Below, in pieces: positions 55,114-62,669 of a stretch of 62,669 nt of DNA. Source of the DNA: Gammaproteobacteria bacterium (GTDB lineage Bacteria > Pseudomonadota > Gammaproteobacteria > Enterobacterales > Alteromonadaceae); assembly GCA_017302255.1 (NCBI GenBank), contig JAFLDV010000026.1:1-62669 (forward strand), given 5' to 3'. Position 1 is the stretch's first letter. Each line of letters begins with the position of its first letter. A program made the translations under genes and the position numbers. A model generated the notes under the pieces. It was not told the origin of the DNA, searched no databases, and was given only the letters and a program-made list of their open reading frames with translations.

Positions 55114-56565
55114 ATGGACTTGGTCATCGCGCTTTATTTACTGCTGCTGGTGATACTTGGTTTGATGCTGCGGCAAAATCGCAACTTGCAGCGAGCTTTG
55201 GCTGATGCGACTAGACCCTTCGATGATTACTCTTATCTACACGATTTAATTACTGGTTTTCCCAACAGACACCAACTTCAACACCGAGTTAGCCCGCTGT
55301 TATCGCAAGGGCAGGGTCAATATTCGTTGTTAGTGTTAAAAATTAAAAACTTTGATGAAGTCAACCGCATGCTTGGGCACAGTCACGCCAATGTGGTACT
55401 CACCCAGATTGCCTCTCGAATTAACTCCAGCTTGAGTCAGTGTAAAGAAGTGCTGATCCTAGAAAACCAGAACCTCCCAATCCGGGTTTGTCACTTAAGT
55501 GGCGTTGATTTTGCCGTTTGGATGCAAGCAGGAGATCGCGCTTACACCGCTGAAATTTTGGCGCAACAAATTGAAAAGACCGTGCCAGAGCCATTGTTGT
55601 TGCATGGTGCTGCCGTGGAATATCAAATCATTAGCGGTATTGTACATGCGCCTGAGCATGGTGATCAGTTAGCTGAACTGCTCGATAAAGCCTATGAAGC
55701 GCTACAACAACACGAATGGCAACATAGTGCTAGTGCGGTGTTTAATCCAACCATGATGCATTTTAACAGTGAAAAGCTTCGAATGATGGCGCAGTTACAA
55801 ACGGCTATCGGCACTGATCAGTTGCAATTGGATGTGCAGCCGCAAGTTGATTTAGTCACTAAACAGGTGCTTAGTGTTGAAGTTTTATTGCGTTGGCAGC
55901 ATCCGGAGAAAGGATTGTTGGCGCCAAAAATGTTTTTGCCTTTGGCGGAAGAAATGGGGGTGATTTACCCTTTAACCGCTTGGGTTTTGCGCCAAGCTAT
56001 TACCGTGCTTGCTGTACTGCAAAAGCAGGGGCAATCGGTGCAAATTGCGGTCAATATTTCGAGCAGAGACATCATTCAAATTGAGTTCGTTGAGCAGCTG
56101 CAACAACTTTTAGAGCAAGCAGAGGTCGACCCCGCTGGGCTGATGCTGGAACTAAAGGAAGATGCATTAATGGCAGACGCAGAAACGGCAAGGCCAGTGA
56201 TGCAACGTTTGCGCTCACTCGGCGTTGAGTTAGCGCTTGATGATTTCGGTACGGGATATTCTTCGTTAGCGGTGCTGCGCGAGTTACCAATTCAGCAAGT
56301 CAAAGTGGACTGCCAATTTATTTCTGGTTTGCACCGCTCTGAATCTCAAGCCGCAGTGACCGGAGCCATTATTGATATGGCGAAAAACCTACAGTTGCAG
56401 GTCGTTGCAGAGGGTATAGAAGAGGAACAAGTCGCAGAAAAGCTTCTGCGCTTAGGATGTACCCGAGGGCAAGGTTTTTTATACAGCAAACCATTCGCTT
56501 TGGCAGGGTTAACCTATTGGCTGGCGCAGTGGCAATCTTCTCACCCGTCGGCTCCAGATTCATAA
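55114..56565 (+). CDS. Membrane GGDEF-EAL protein, likely c-di-GMP phosphodiesterase
   Basis: A 483-residue protein with one N-terminal membrane helix (LVIALYLLLLVILGLML), a GGDEF domain (about residues 40-220) and an EAL domain (about 230-480). The GGDEF motif is lost (L-S-G-V-D-F). The EAL domain keeps its key residues: E in VEVLLRWQHP, N in [19 protein letters not shown] in QVKVDCQFI and E in VVAEGIEEEQ, so hydrolysis is plausible. The start is either ATG 55114, right before the helix, or TTG 55099. It follows hutI by 174 bases with no obvious link. Confidence 0.88.
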   Translation: MDLVIALYLLLLVILGLMLRQNRNLQRALADATRPFDDYSYLHDLITGFPNRHQLQHRVSPLLSQGQGQYSLLVLKIKNFDEVNRMLGHSHANVVLTQIASRINSSLSQCKEVLILENQNLPIRVCHLSGVDFAVWMQAGDRAYTAEILAQQIEKTVPEPLLLHGAAVEYQIISGIVHAPEHGDQLAELLDKAYEALQQHEWQHSASAVFNPTMMHFNSEKLRMMAQLQTAIGTDQLQLDVQPQVDLVTKQVLSVEVLLRWQHPEKGLLAPKMFLPLAEEMGVIYPLTAWVLRQAITVLAVLQKQGQSVQIAVNISSRDIIQIEFVEQLQQLLEQAEVDPAGLMLELKEDALMADAETARPVMQRLRSLGVELALDDFGTGYSSLAVLRELPIQQVKVDCQFISGLHRSESQAAVTGAIIDMAKNLQLQVVAEGIEEEQVAEKLLRLGCTRGQGFLYSKPFALAGLTYWLAQWQSSHPSAPDS

Positions 56566-56756
56566 CAGCAGCTTACACTCCGATATCGCTTAGATATGTG
56601 CTCTGTTAAAGGGCGGATGGGCAGTCTGTACTTTCTCATGCGGTCGTCATCTTGTGCGTCTTAAAGGCGCACAACATAAGGTCGGCTAATTGATTAACTC
56701 AAGGTTTGGAAAGACCTAAGGTTGCTTAACAATTGTCCAAAGCGCTAGTCAGCATA

Positions 56757-57815
56757 TCAACGCGGATGTCGCGCAGTTCGACCTTGAATAAAGGCAACAA
56801 CCAAGGCGGCAAGGACTTGTCCTGCCTCGCTTAGACCAGCAGCTAATCCTGCCGGATGTTGACTTGGAGCTGCTTCAGCCAAGTGCAAATAACGAGCACG
56901 ATCTTGCATCGCCAGTTTCCAAACATAGTGTTCGGCATCCGCCACTGAAATACCACAGTTGGTCATCGCGCTCACTGGCATCTGACTAATACTGTCAGTA
57001 TCGACTTCGACCCCTAGAGGGGTAGTTTGGTGAAGTCCGAGTTGCGCAATGGCTTGATCACAAGCTTCACTAAAACTATATCGCCGTCTGACAAAGATAT
57101 CCTGATAACTAAAGAAACAGGCATCTTGTTGTGTCATTTGGGCCAGAGCCTTTTCCGAATTTTTTAACTCATGCAAGCCAACGACCGCATACTGGCGCAA
57201 ATAACCCGCAGCTTTTGCATAACTAAAACCATTTCCGCTGTGCCTTCCCTCTAAGAGTCGGAAATCACCATGGGGATCAAGATTTATGGCATCGACTGCT
57301 TGGCCGCTTGATAACGACAGGGCTTGCAACAGTGGGTACGCGTTGTTATGGCCACCACCAATGACGATAGGGGTAATTCCCGCGTCAAAAATCGGCTTTA
57401 ATACAGCACAAACCCGCTGGTCTAGCGCGGCACAGAGCTGGCGCAACTGCTCTAAATCCGCATCCTTTTGGGCAACTAAACCTTGGCTTTGTAATTGAAG
57501 ATCACTGCAATCAACGGTACCGACTAATAGGATCTCGCTGGCGGGCAAATGGCTATTTGCTTGCAAATTGATAAAGCGACTTAAAAAGGCCTGGAAGCCT
57601 AGATCGGCGCCGCCCTGTCCAAAATTCGCCCTAGGGCCAATATCTTCAGGAATACCAACAAGTGCATAACGAGCGCCGCGGCTTTGAGCACTGACGAGCG
57701 CATCAGCGAGTGGTAGAAGTGGATTGAGGTATTGCAGTACTTGGCCGAGCCGAGTTTCCCCGGCACGGCTCTGTTGCAAAGCGGCGATATCCGCCGGCTG
57801 AAACTGTTTAAGCAT
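56757..57815 (-). CDS. hutG: Formimidoylglutamase
   Basis: Ureohydrolase-family enzyme that splits N-formimidoylglutamate to glutamate and formamide, the last step of the short histidine pathway. The 352-residue protein shows the Mn-binding motifs IGGGHNNAYPLL, INLDPHGDFR and VEVDTDSISQMP. It begins one base after the rraA stop, so the two are co-transcribed, away from hutC and hutI. Assignment to HutG over agmatinase rests on the PHGDFR form and the nearby hut genes. Confidence 0.88.
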   Translation of the reverse strand: MLKQFQPADIAALQQSRAGETRLGQVLQYLNPLLPLADALVSAQSRGARYALVGIPEDIGPRANFGQGGADLGFQAFLSRFINLQANSHLPASEILLVGTVDCSDLQLQSQGLVAQKDADLEQLRQLCAALDQRVCAVLKPIFDAGITPIVIGGGHNNAYPLLQALSLSSGQAVDAINLDPHGDFRLLEGRHSGNGFSYAKAAGYLRQYAVVGLHELKNSEKALAQMTQQDACFFSYQDIFVRRRYSFSEACDQAIAQLGLHQTTPLGVEVDTDSISQMPVSAMTNCGISVADAEHYVWKLAMQDRARYLHLAEAAPSQHPAGLAAGLSEAGQVLAALVVAFIQGRTARHPR

Positions 57816-57816
57816 A

Positions 57817-58302
57817 TTATTCGATATCTAGTGGATCTGCTGACAGGATAATTCCTGTGCTATCTGCGTACAGGTGGTCGCCTGGTAGGAATGTCACGCC
57901 AGCAAAACACACTGGAGCGTCGACTTCACCAAAGCCTTGGTCATCAGCGCGAACAGGAATTGCATTCACCGCTTGGATGCCGATATCGAAATCTTCGAGC
58001 GTATCAACATCGCGCACGCTGCCATAACAAACAATGCCTTCCCAGCCATTCTCAGCAGCCATTGCTGCAAGTTCGGCATCAATTAACGCTCGGCGTGCAG
58101 AGCCACCGCCATCAATGAGCAATACTTTGCCCACACCTGGTTCACTCAGCATTTGTCGAACCAAACCATTGTCTTCGAAACATTTAAGGGTGCTTATCAC
58201 ACCGCCAAAAGAACGACGACCGCCATAATTGGCAAAAATAGGTTCGACAACATCGATCATATCGGCGTACAGGTCACAGAGTTCGGAAGTATTGTATTGC
58301 AT
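57817..58302 (-). CDS. rraA: Ribonuclease E activity regulator A
   Basis: Trimeric inhibitor of RNase E. The 161-residue length equals that of the Escherichia protein, and the sequence matches throughout: [68 protein letters not shown] and [17 protein letters not shown] 58302 gives the family N-terminus MQYNTSEL; the longer frame to 58422 is not needed. hutG follows one base after its stop. Confidence 0.96.
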   Translation of the reverse strand: MQYNTSELCDLYADMIDVVEPIFANYGGRRSFGGVISTLKCFEDNGLVRQMLSEPGVGKVLLIDGGGSARRALIDAELAAMAAENGWEGIVCYGSVRDVDTLEDFDIGIQAVNAIPVRADDQGFGEVDAPVCFAGVTFLPGDHLYADSTGIILSADPLDIE

Positions 58303-58435
58303 TTGATTGCCCACCTGATAAGTCATTGATCCAGAGCACAGTATAAACCGATCGAGGCTAACCTCAAGCTGCATGTCTTGATTCAGCGCAACAAGCACCG
58401 AATTTTCGCAGCAAGAGTGCAAATACAGGGATGAT

Positions 58436-60481
58436 GTGATAATTTTCTTAAATAGAGAAATAGTTCAGGTATTTACATTGAGCTTTGAGCTGACATTAGC
58501 CCGCATTGCCCTGTTGGTGATCCAGTCTGGACTAGCATTTACGCTGTGCCTAGTGCTTTGGCATTTCTACAAAATTTATCACCGCCACTATCTTAAGTCA
58601 TGGGCTATCGCTTTTGCGCTCTTTGCCGGCTATATGATGCTGTTGATGAGCTACAGCGCCTTTGTGGTCAATCAAGATGTTGACCCAATCATTCGCACCT
58701 TAAATGAGCTTGCTTATATCTTCTGTGGTTATTCCTTTGCCATTATGATTCTAGTCGGTGTGCGCGAAGCCGTTGTCTCTGAGCGAGTATCCAGTCGCCT
58801 CACCAATCAACTGTTATTGCTGGTCGCCCTAATTACCTTGTGTTCTGTGCTCTTTTTCATTTCAGAAAACACCATGTCGATTTGGAAATATGCCGTGCAA
58901 GTGAATTTACGGCTGCTGTTTATCGGGTCAACGCTGTTAGTGTCCGGTTTTTGGTTATTTTCCATGACTAACCGTCTGTTTGTAACCCGTTCTGTTGCAG
59001 CGGTATTGCTGTTGTGGGGCTTACAAATGGTGATCTTAGCGCTGCTGTCGAGCTGGCTTGGCCAAAGCGATACTTTTAGTAGGATCTCAATCGTCACTCG
59101 GCATATTGAAACGCTGTGGGTCAGCTTGCTTGGGATGGGGCTTATTGTTTGGCTGCAAGAAGACGAGCGCAGTGCAAATCAGCAATTGACCGCAAAAACC
59201 CAATACCTCGACAGTCATGATCAACTTACTGGCGCGCTTAACCGTGATGCCCTGTTGCACGAACTCAACCTGTTGCTGAGCAAGCAACCAGCATCGGTTC
59301 TGTTAGTCATGGTTGGTCTTGATCGGTTTAAAAACGTGAACGAAAGTGTCGGGATAAAGCAGGGCGATCGAATTTTGCGTGAGGTCAATCGACGCTTCGA
59401 AGCAAGTGTGCTGAAACCAAGTTTAATTGCACGCTCTGGCGGCGACATTTTTGTGCTGGTGTTGGAGGATATCGAAACTGAAAAGCAACGACAGTATTGT
59501 TTGCAGCACATCGAGCATTTGATTGAAAAGCCATTCAATTTTGATTCTGGCTTATTAAAACTCACTGCAACTCTGGGGGTTGCGCAGTTTCCTGAGCATG
59601 CTAAGGCTGCGGAAACGTTATTGCAAAAGGCCAATATTGCCTTCCATCAAGCAAAACGGTTGCAGCATCGTTGGGTGCAATATTCGCAGGGCATGGAAGA
59701 GGAATCTGCCCGGTTGTTATCGATGGAAAAAGAACTACTGCAGGCGATGAGTCAACAGCAGTTTGTGTTGTATTTCCAGCCACAGTTTAATTTTCGTGAA
59801 CAGCGCATTGATGGCTTTGAAGCGCTCGTGCGTTGGCAGCACCCAGAGAAAGGGCTGATGATGCCTGGGCACTTTCTACCGCAGATGCAGCAGCTTGGCT
59901 TGATGCGCGATTTGGACTTACAGTTGCTCGAGATAGCAGTCGCAACACTTGGCCGTTGGCGTCAGCAAGGGATCAATCAGTCAATCGCGGTGAATATGAC
60001 GCCAATCCATTTTGAGCAACCTGGGTTAAAAGGTCGCATTCAGGCGTTACTTGAACAATACCAAGTGCCAACTTCATTGTTAGAGCTCGAAATCACCGAA
60101 AATACCGCGATGGGTGATATGGAGCAGGGCCGTAACTTTGTCGCAGAGTTACAGCAAATGGGTATTCGCGTGTCTATCGATGATTTTGGTACTGGTTACT
60201 CATCGCTGGGCTACCTTCGTCGGATGCCGATCGATAAGATTAAAATTGATCGCAGCTTTATCATGGATATGGCAGGGAGTGATTCCGACATGATGATCGT
60301 TAAAACCATGATTACCCTCGCGCATGGCCTCGGTAAAAGGATCCTGGCTGAAGGGGTTGAAGATGAGAATCAGCTAGGGTTGTTAAAGCGGATGTCATGT
60401 GATGCGGTACAAGGCTATTTGATTGCAAAACCCTTGCCTGAGGCTGACGCATTAGAATTCTTGCGGACATTTTCTCCATAG
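58436..60481 (+). CDS. Multi-membrane-helix GGDEF-EAL phosphodiesterase
   Basis: A 681-residue protein. About seven membrane helices (residues 15-245) form a sensor-like N-terminus, followed by GGDEF (about 260-425) and EAL (about 435-680) domains. The GGDEF motif is S-G-G-D-I-F, with the catalytic Glu replaced by Ile, so no cyclase activity is expected, though the GG-D may bind GTP. The EAL domain is complete: [55 protein letters not shown] and [10 protein letters not shown]. It starts with GTG after AGGG and is divergent from rraA. Confidence 0.92.
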   Translation: MIIFLNREIVQVFTLSFELTLARIALLVIQSGLAFTLCLVLWHFYKIYHRHYLKSWAIAFALFAGYMMLLMSYSAFVVNQDVDPIIRTLNELAYIFCGYSFAIMILVGVREAVVSERVSSRLTNQLLLLVALITLCSVLFFISENTMSIWKYAVQVNLRLLFIGSTLLVSGFWLFSMTNRLFVTRSVAAVLLLWGLQMVILALLSSWLGQSDTFSRISIVTRHIETLWVSLLGMGLIVWLQEDERSANQQLTAKTQYLDSHDQLTGALNRDALLHELNLLLSKQPASVLLVMVGLDRFKNVNESVGIKQGDRILREVNRRFEASVLKPSLIARSGGDIFVLVLEDIETEKQRQYCLQHIEHLIEKPFNFDSGLLKLTATLGVAQFPEHAKAAETLLQKANIAFHQAKRLQHRWVQYSQGMEEESARLLSMEKELLQAMSQQQFVLYFQPQFNFREQRIDGFEALVRWQHPEKGLMMPGHFLPQMQQLGLMRDLDLQLLEIAVATLGRWRQQGINQSIAVNMTPIHFEQPGLKGRIQALLEQYQVPTSLLELEITENTAMGDMEQGRNFVAELQQMGIRVSIDDFGTGYSSLGYLRRMPIDKIKIDRSFIMDMAGSDSDMMIVKTMITLAHGLGKRILAEGVEDENQLGLLKRMSCDAVQGYLIAKPLPEADALEFLRTFSP

Positions 60482-60620
60482 TATTGATTTCACTTAATTA
60501 GCTTCTTTTAATCAAGCGAAAAAATACTGAAGTTTTTATCAAATCAAACGCATACACGTCATTTCTTGACTATGCTTTGACTCAAAGTCAGTCTGGGGGT
60601 CAGGCATAGGAGTCTGTTTT

Positions 60621-62477
60621 ATGTTGCGTAATTTATCGATAAAGCACCGCTTGTTGGTGAACAGTGCCGTAGTTGGTGCAGCCATGTTGGTGATGCTGAT
60701 GCTGCTAATTTTTCAAAGCCACCAACTCAAAGACATTGCGCACTTACAAGTTGAAATCGCGCAATTAGATACCGACGTGTTGACGTTAAGACGGCATGAA
60801 AAAGATTTTCTAATGCGCTCGGATATGGCGTACGTCGAAAAATACAGCCAGTCGATGCAAAAGCTGCAGCAAGATATCAAGCAACTCAGTGAATCGATGA
60901 AAGATCAGGATATCGATACTCAAGCTTTGCAGACTTTTGCCACACAGACATCCGCCTATCAACAACGTTTTGAAGAATTAGTTGCCAAGGCGAATGCAGT
61001 GGGCCTGGATCATCAATCTGGCTATTATGGCGCATTACGCAAAGCTGCCCATGAATTGGAAAATAAATTCAAGCAAGTGCAAAACGACAAAGCAATGGTT
61101 AGCTTGTTACAACTTCGTCGCGCCGAAAAAGATTTTATGCTGCGTTCCGATCTGAAGTATGTCGCTACTTTTGAACAAGAAATGCTGACCTTCAAGTCAT
61201 TATTAAGCGCCGACGGACATGATTTAGCACAAGCTGCAGATAGTTATGCGCAGGCGTTTCTTGCGTTAGTGGCTGGTAAGAAAGAAATTGGCTTGCAACA
61301 AGATCAGGGTATTACTGCCCAGATGCGTGCGGCTATTCATGAAACCGAGGAAAGCTTAAAGGCTATGTCGAGCGCAGCAAAAATTGCGGTTGATGATGCT
61401 GCCGCCAAATCGCAGCTGCTGGCGTTCACGTTGTTTGCTGTTGTGCTGGTGATAGTGTTGGCCTTGGTATTGATGACCAGCCGCAGTATTTTAACCCCGA
61501 TCCAAAATATCTGTAAAACCATTGGCTTAATTCGAGAAGATAACGATTTCCGTCAACGAGTGGTGCCTGAAGGCAACGATGAAATGACCCGCCTTGCTCA
61601 TGATTTCAATGGCATGTTGTCAGACTTCCAAGACTTAGTGAAAAGTGTAGCGCAAGCATTGACCATGTTAGACAAAGCAACCGCTGAGCTTGCCCAGTCC
61701 ACTGCCGACACTAGTCGAGGTATGGGACAACAACAAATGGAAAGTGACATGGTGGCAACCGCTGTTACTGAGATGGGCGCTACCATTGATGAAATCGCAA
61801 ATAATACCGAGAACACTGCAGATAAAGCGCAAGCAACTAATGTGAATGCCTTACACGGCATGAAAGAAGTTGAGCAGACAGTATTAAGAATTTCCGCATT
61901 ATCCACTGATCTACAAAAAGCTGCAGTGGTTATGGGCGAACTGGAAAAAGACAGTAGCACCATAGGTTCGGTGTTGGACGTAATTAGAGCCATAGCCGAA
62001 CAGACCAACCTGTTGGCACTCAATGCTGCGATTGAGGCTGCGCGCGCTGGCGAACAAGGCCGTGGTTTTGCGGTGGTGGCGGAAGAGGTTCGCAACCTGG
62101 CACAGCGGACAGCTGACTCAACGCGGCAAATTGAAGTTATCATTGTTGGTCTGCAAAATCGCACCAAAGAGATCGTCAGTTCAATGCAAAGTTGTCGCCA
62201 GCAAGGTGAAGCCAGCGTGCAACAAGCTGGAGTCGCCAATAACCTCTTGGCTGCAATCACTAGTGATGTCAGCGGTATCATGGATATGACTACGCAAATA
62301 GCCACTGCGATTGAAGAGCAAAGCCATGTGGCCGCTGAAGTGAATAAAAATGTGGTGAAAATTCGGGATATCTCAGAACAGTCGTTAATGATTGCCCGTC
62401 ACAACGCACAGATCAGCGAAGAGGTTGCCGAACAAGCTGCACAATTACATCAATCGATCGATCGCTTTAAGGCCTAG
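60621..62477 (+). CDS. Methyl-accepting chemotaxis protein with HBM sensor domain
   Basis: A complete 618-residue receptor. Membrane helix at about 10-35, then a helical bimodular (HBM) periplasmic domain with its two hallmark repeats [16 protein letters not shown] and [16 protein letters not shown] (about residues 58 and 170), second membrane helix ([18 protein letters not shown]), HAMP, and the signalling coiled coil with [41 protein letters not shown] receptors often sense organic acids such as malate or citrate. AGGAG lies seven bases before the ATG. The IS copy starts 66 bases after its stop. Confidence 0.95.
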   Translation: MLRNLSIKHRLLVNSAVVGAAMLVMLMLLIFQSHQLKDIAHLQVEIAQLDTDVLTLRRHEKDFLMRSDMAYVEKYSQSMQKLQQDIKQLSESMKDQDIDTQALQTFATQTSAYQQRFEELVAKANAVGLDHQSGYYGALRKAAHELENKFKQVQNDKAMVSLLQLRRAEKDFMLRSDLKYVATFEQEMLTFKSLLSADGHDLAQAADSYAQAFLALVAGKKEIGLQQDQGITAQMRAAIHETEESLKAMSSAAKIAVDDAAAKSQLLAFTLFAVVLVIVLALVLMTSRSILTPIQNICKTIGLIREDNDFRQRVVPEGNDEMTRLAHDFNGMLSDFQDLVKSVAQALTMLDKATAELAQSTADTSRGMGQQQMESDMVATAVTEMGATIDEIANNTENTADKAQATNVNALHGMKEVEQTVLRISALSTDLQKAAVVMGELEKDSSTIGSVLDVIRAIAEQTNLLALNAAIEAARAGEQGRGFAVVAEEVRNLAQRTADSTRQIEVIIVGLQNRTKEIVSSMQSCRQQGEASVQQAGVANNLLAAITSDVSGIMDMTTQIATAIEEQSHVAAEVNKNVVKIRDISEQSLMIARHNAQISEEVAEQAAQLHQSIDRFKA

Positions 62478-62542
62478 TGTGGCAGTTTGTTACTGACCAA
62501 TAAGAGAGCTAGTGACTCAGCAAGAAAAAGCCAGCTAATGCT

Positions 62543-62669
62543 TAACACCATTCACTTAAGAATGTTTTGAGCGAACGGGATATCGGGTTTTACTAATACG
62601 AACGGTCCTATCTTTGGGCCGTTTTCTTTTTTCGGGGAGGATGTATCGTTTGACTCGTTCTCGCATGGC
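62543..62669. mobile_element. IS end, right copy (inverted match to 1-127)
   Basis: Exact reverse complement of bases 1-127. It begins 66 bases after the HBM receptor gene, so here the insertion is intergenic. The two copies point their transposase 3' ends toward each other across 62.4 kb. The other end of the element and target duplications lie outside the window. Confidence 0.8.
62556..62669 (-). CDS. Transposase C-terminus, probably IS4 family (partial)
   Basis: The same 37-codon basic tail as at 1-114, on the opposite strand, ending in TAA at 62558-62556. Its start lies beyond the window. Confidence 0.55.
   Translation of the reverse strand, partial: AMRERVKRYILPEKRKRPKDRTVRISKTRYPVRSKHS

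Noticed and set aside
61598-62305. 235-codon minus-strand frame
   Set aside because: Antisense to the signalling domain of the HBM receptor; the Ala-rich conserved region leaves the other strand open.
62601-62632. Terminator-like hairpin in the IS end (AACGGTCC with GGGCCGTT, then T run)
   Set aside because: It lies inside the transposase coding frame on the antisense strand, where Lys/Arg codons create the A/T run. It may block antisense reading but could be chance.
1-62669. Composite transposon bounded by the two IS ends
   Set aside because: The content between is conserved core chromosome, and the identical 127-bp ends are better explained by contig breaks at a multicopy IS.

Overview
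The window looks like a chromosomal contig from a motile gammaproteobacterium of the Alteromonadales (Rheinheimera/Alishewanella-like is my best guess, made from gene order and protein style, not from a search). Evidence is the set of gammaproteobacterial synteny blocks: ftsY-ftsE-ftsX/rpoH, yibN-grxC-secB-gpsA facing gpmI-envC-yibQ, glnA-glnL-glnG with typA nearby, and rbn-like/pip/dtd/yiiD. Most of it is core chromosome. No tRNA, rRNA, CRISPR array or prophage was seen.

Layout. 1-127 and 62543-62669 are the same 127-bp sequence in inverted orientation, the 3' end of an IS (probably IS4 family); the left copy cuts an Aer-like PAS chemoreceptor gene. 1.3-7.2 kb: a 2OG-Fe(II) oxygenase, an ECF sigma/anti-sigma/periplasmic coiled-coil operon, a DUF3833 lipoprotein, a REC-HD-GYP regulator and a DUF2721 protein. 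7.3-11.2 kb: yhgN, a huge Gln-rich coiled coil, yjaG, rsmD. 11.2-16.5 kb: ftsYEX, an EAL-HDOD gene, rpoH. 16.6-17.8 kb: DUF2145 pair. 17.9-24.3 kb: yibQ-envC-gpmI and yibN-grxC-secB-gpsA. 24.3-31.4 kb: a GGDEF-EAL gene with an in-frame stop, trmL, fieF, and a cpxRA-lysophospholipase operon divergent from a cpxP-like gene. 31.5-41.5 kb: glnG-glnL-DUF4124-glnA, a beta-propeller/GGDEF sensor, typA. 41.5-49.8 kb: REC-TPR regulator, apbE, BrkB-family protein, pip, dtd, methyltransferase-like gene, yiiD, a YeeZ-like gene, a membrane protein. 49.8-50.4 kb: a 597-bp non-coding stretch with a strong terminator and ten heptamer repeats. 50.4-62.5 kb: a frameshifted chemoreceptor, hutC/hutI, a GGDEF-EAL gene, rraA-hutG, a second GGDEF-EAL gene and an intact HBM chemoreceptor.

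Themes. (1) Envelope and heat stress: rpoH has a sigma-E-like promoter overlapped by a perfect CIRCE operator (HrcA site), the most striking regulatory finding here; the Cpx system and an ECF sigma operon add further envelope sensing. (2) Cyclic-di-GMP: six genes with HD-GYP, EAL or GGDEF domains lie in 62 kb, and every GGDEF domain has lost its catalytic motif. (3) Chemoreceptor decay: of three receptor genes one is cut by an IS, one is shifted by a 10-bp tandem duplication and one is intact. (4) Nitrogen: glnALG with sigma-54 and NtrC sites, plus hut genes with a HutC operator.
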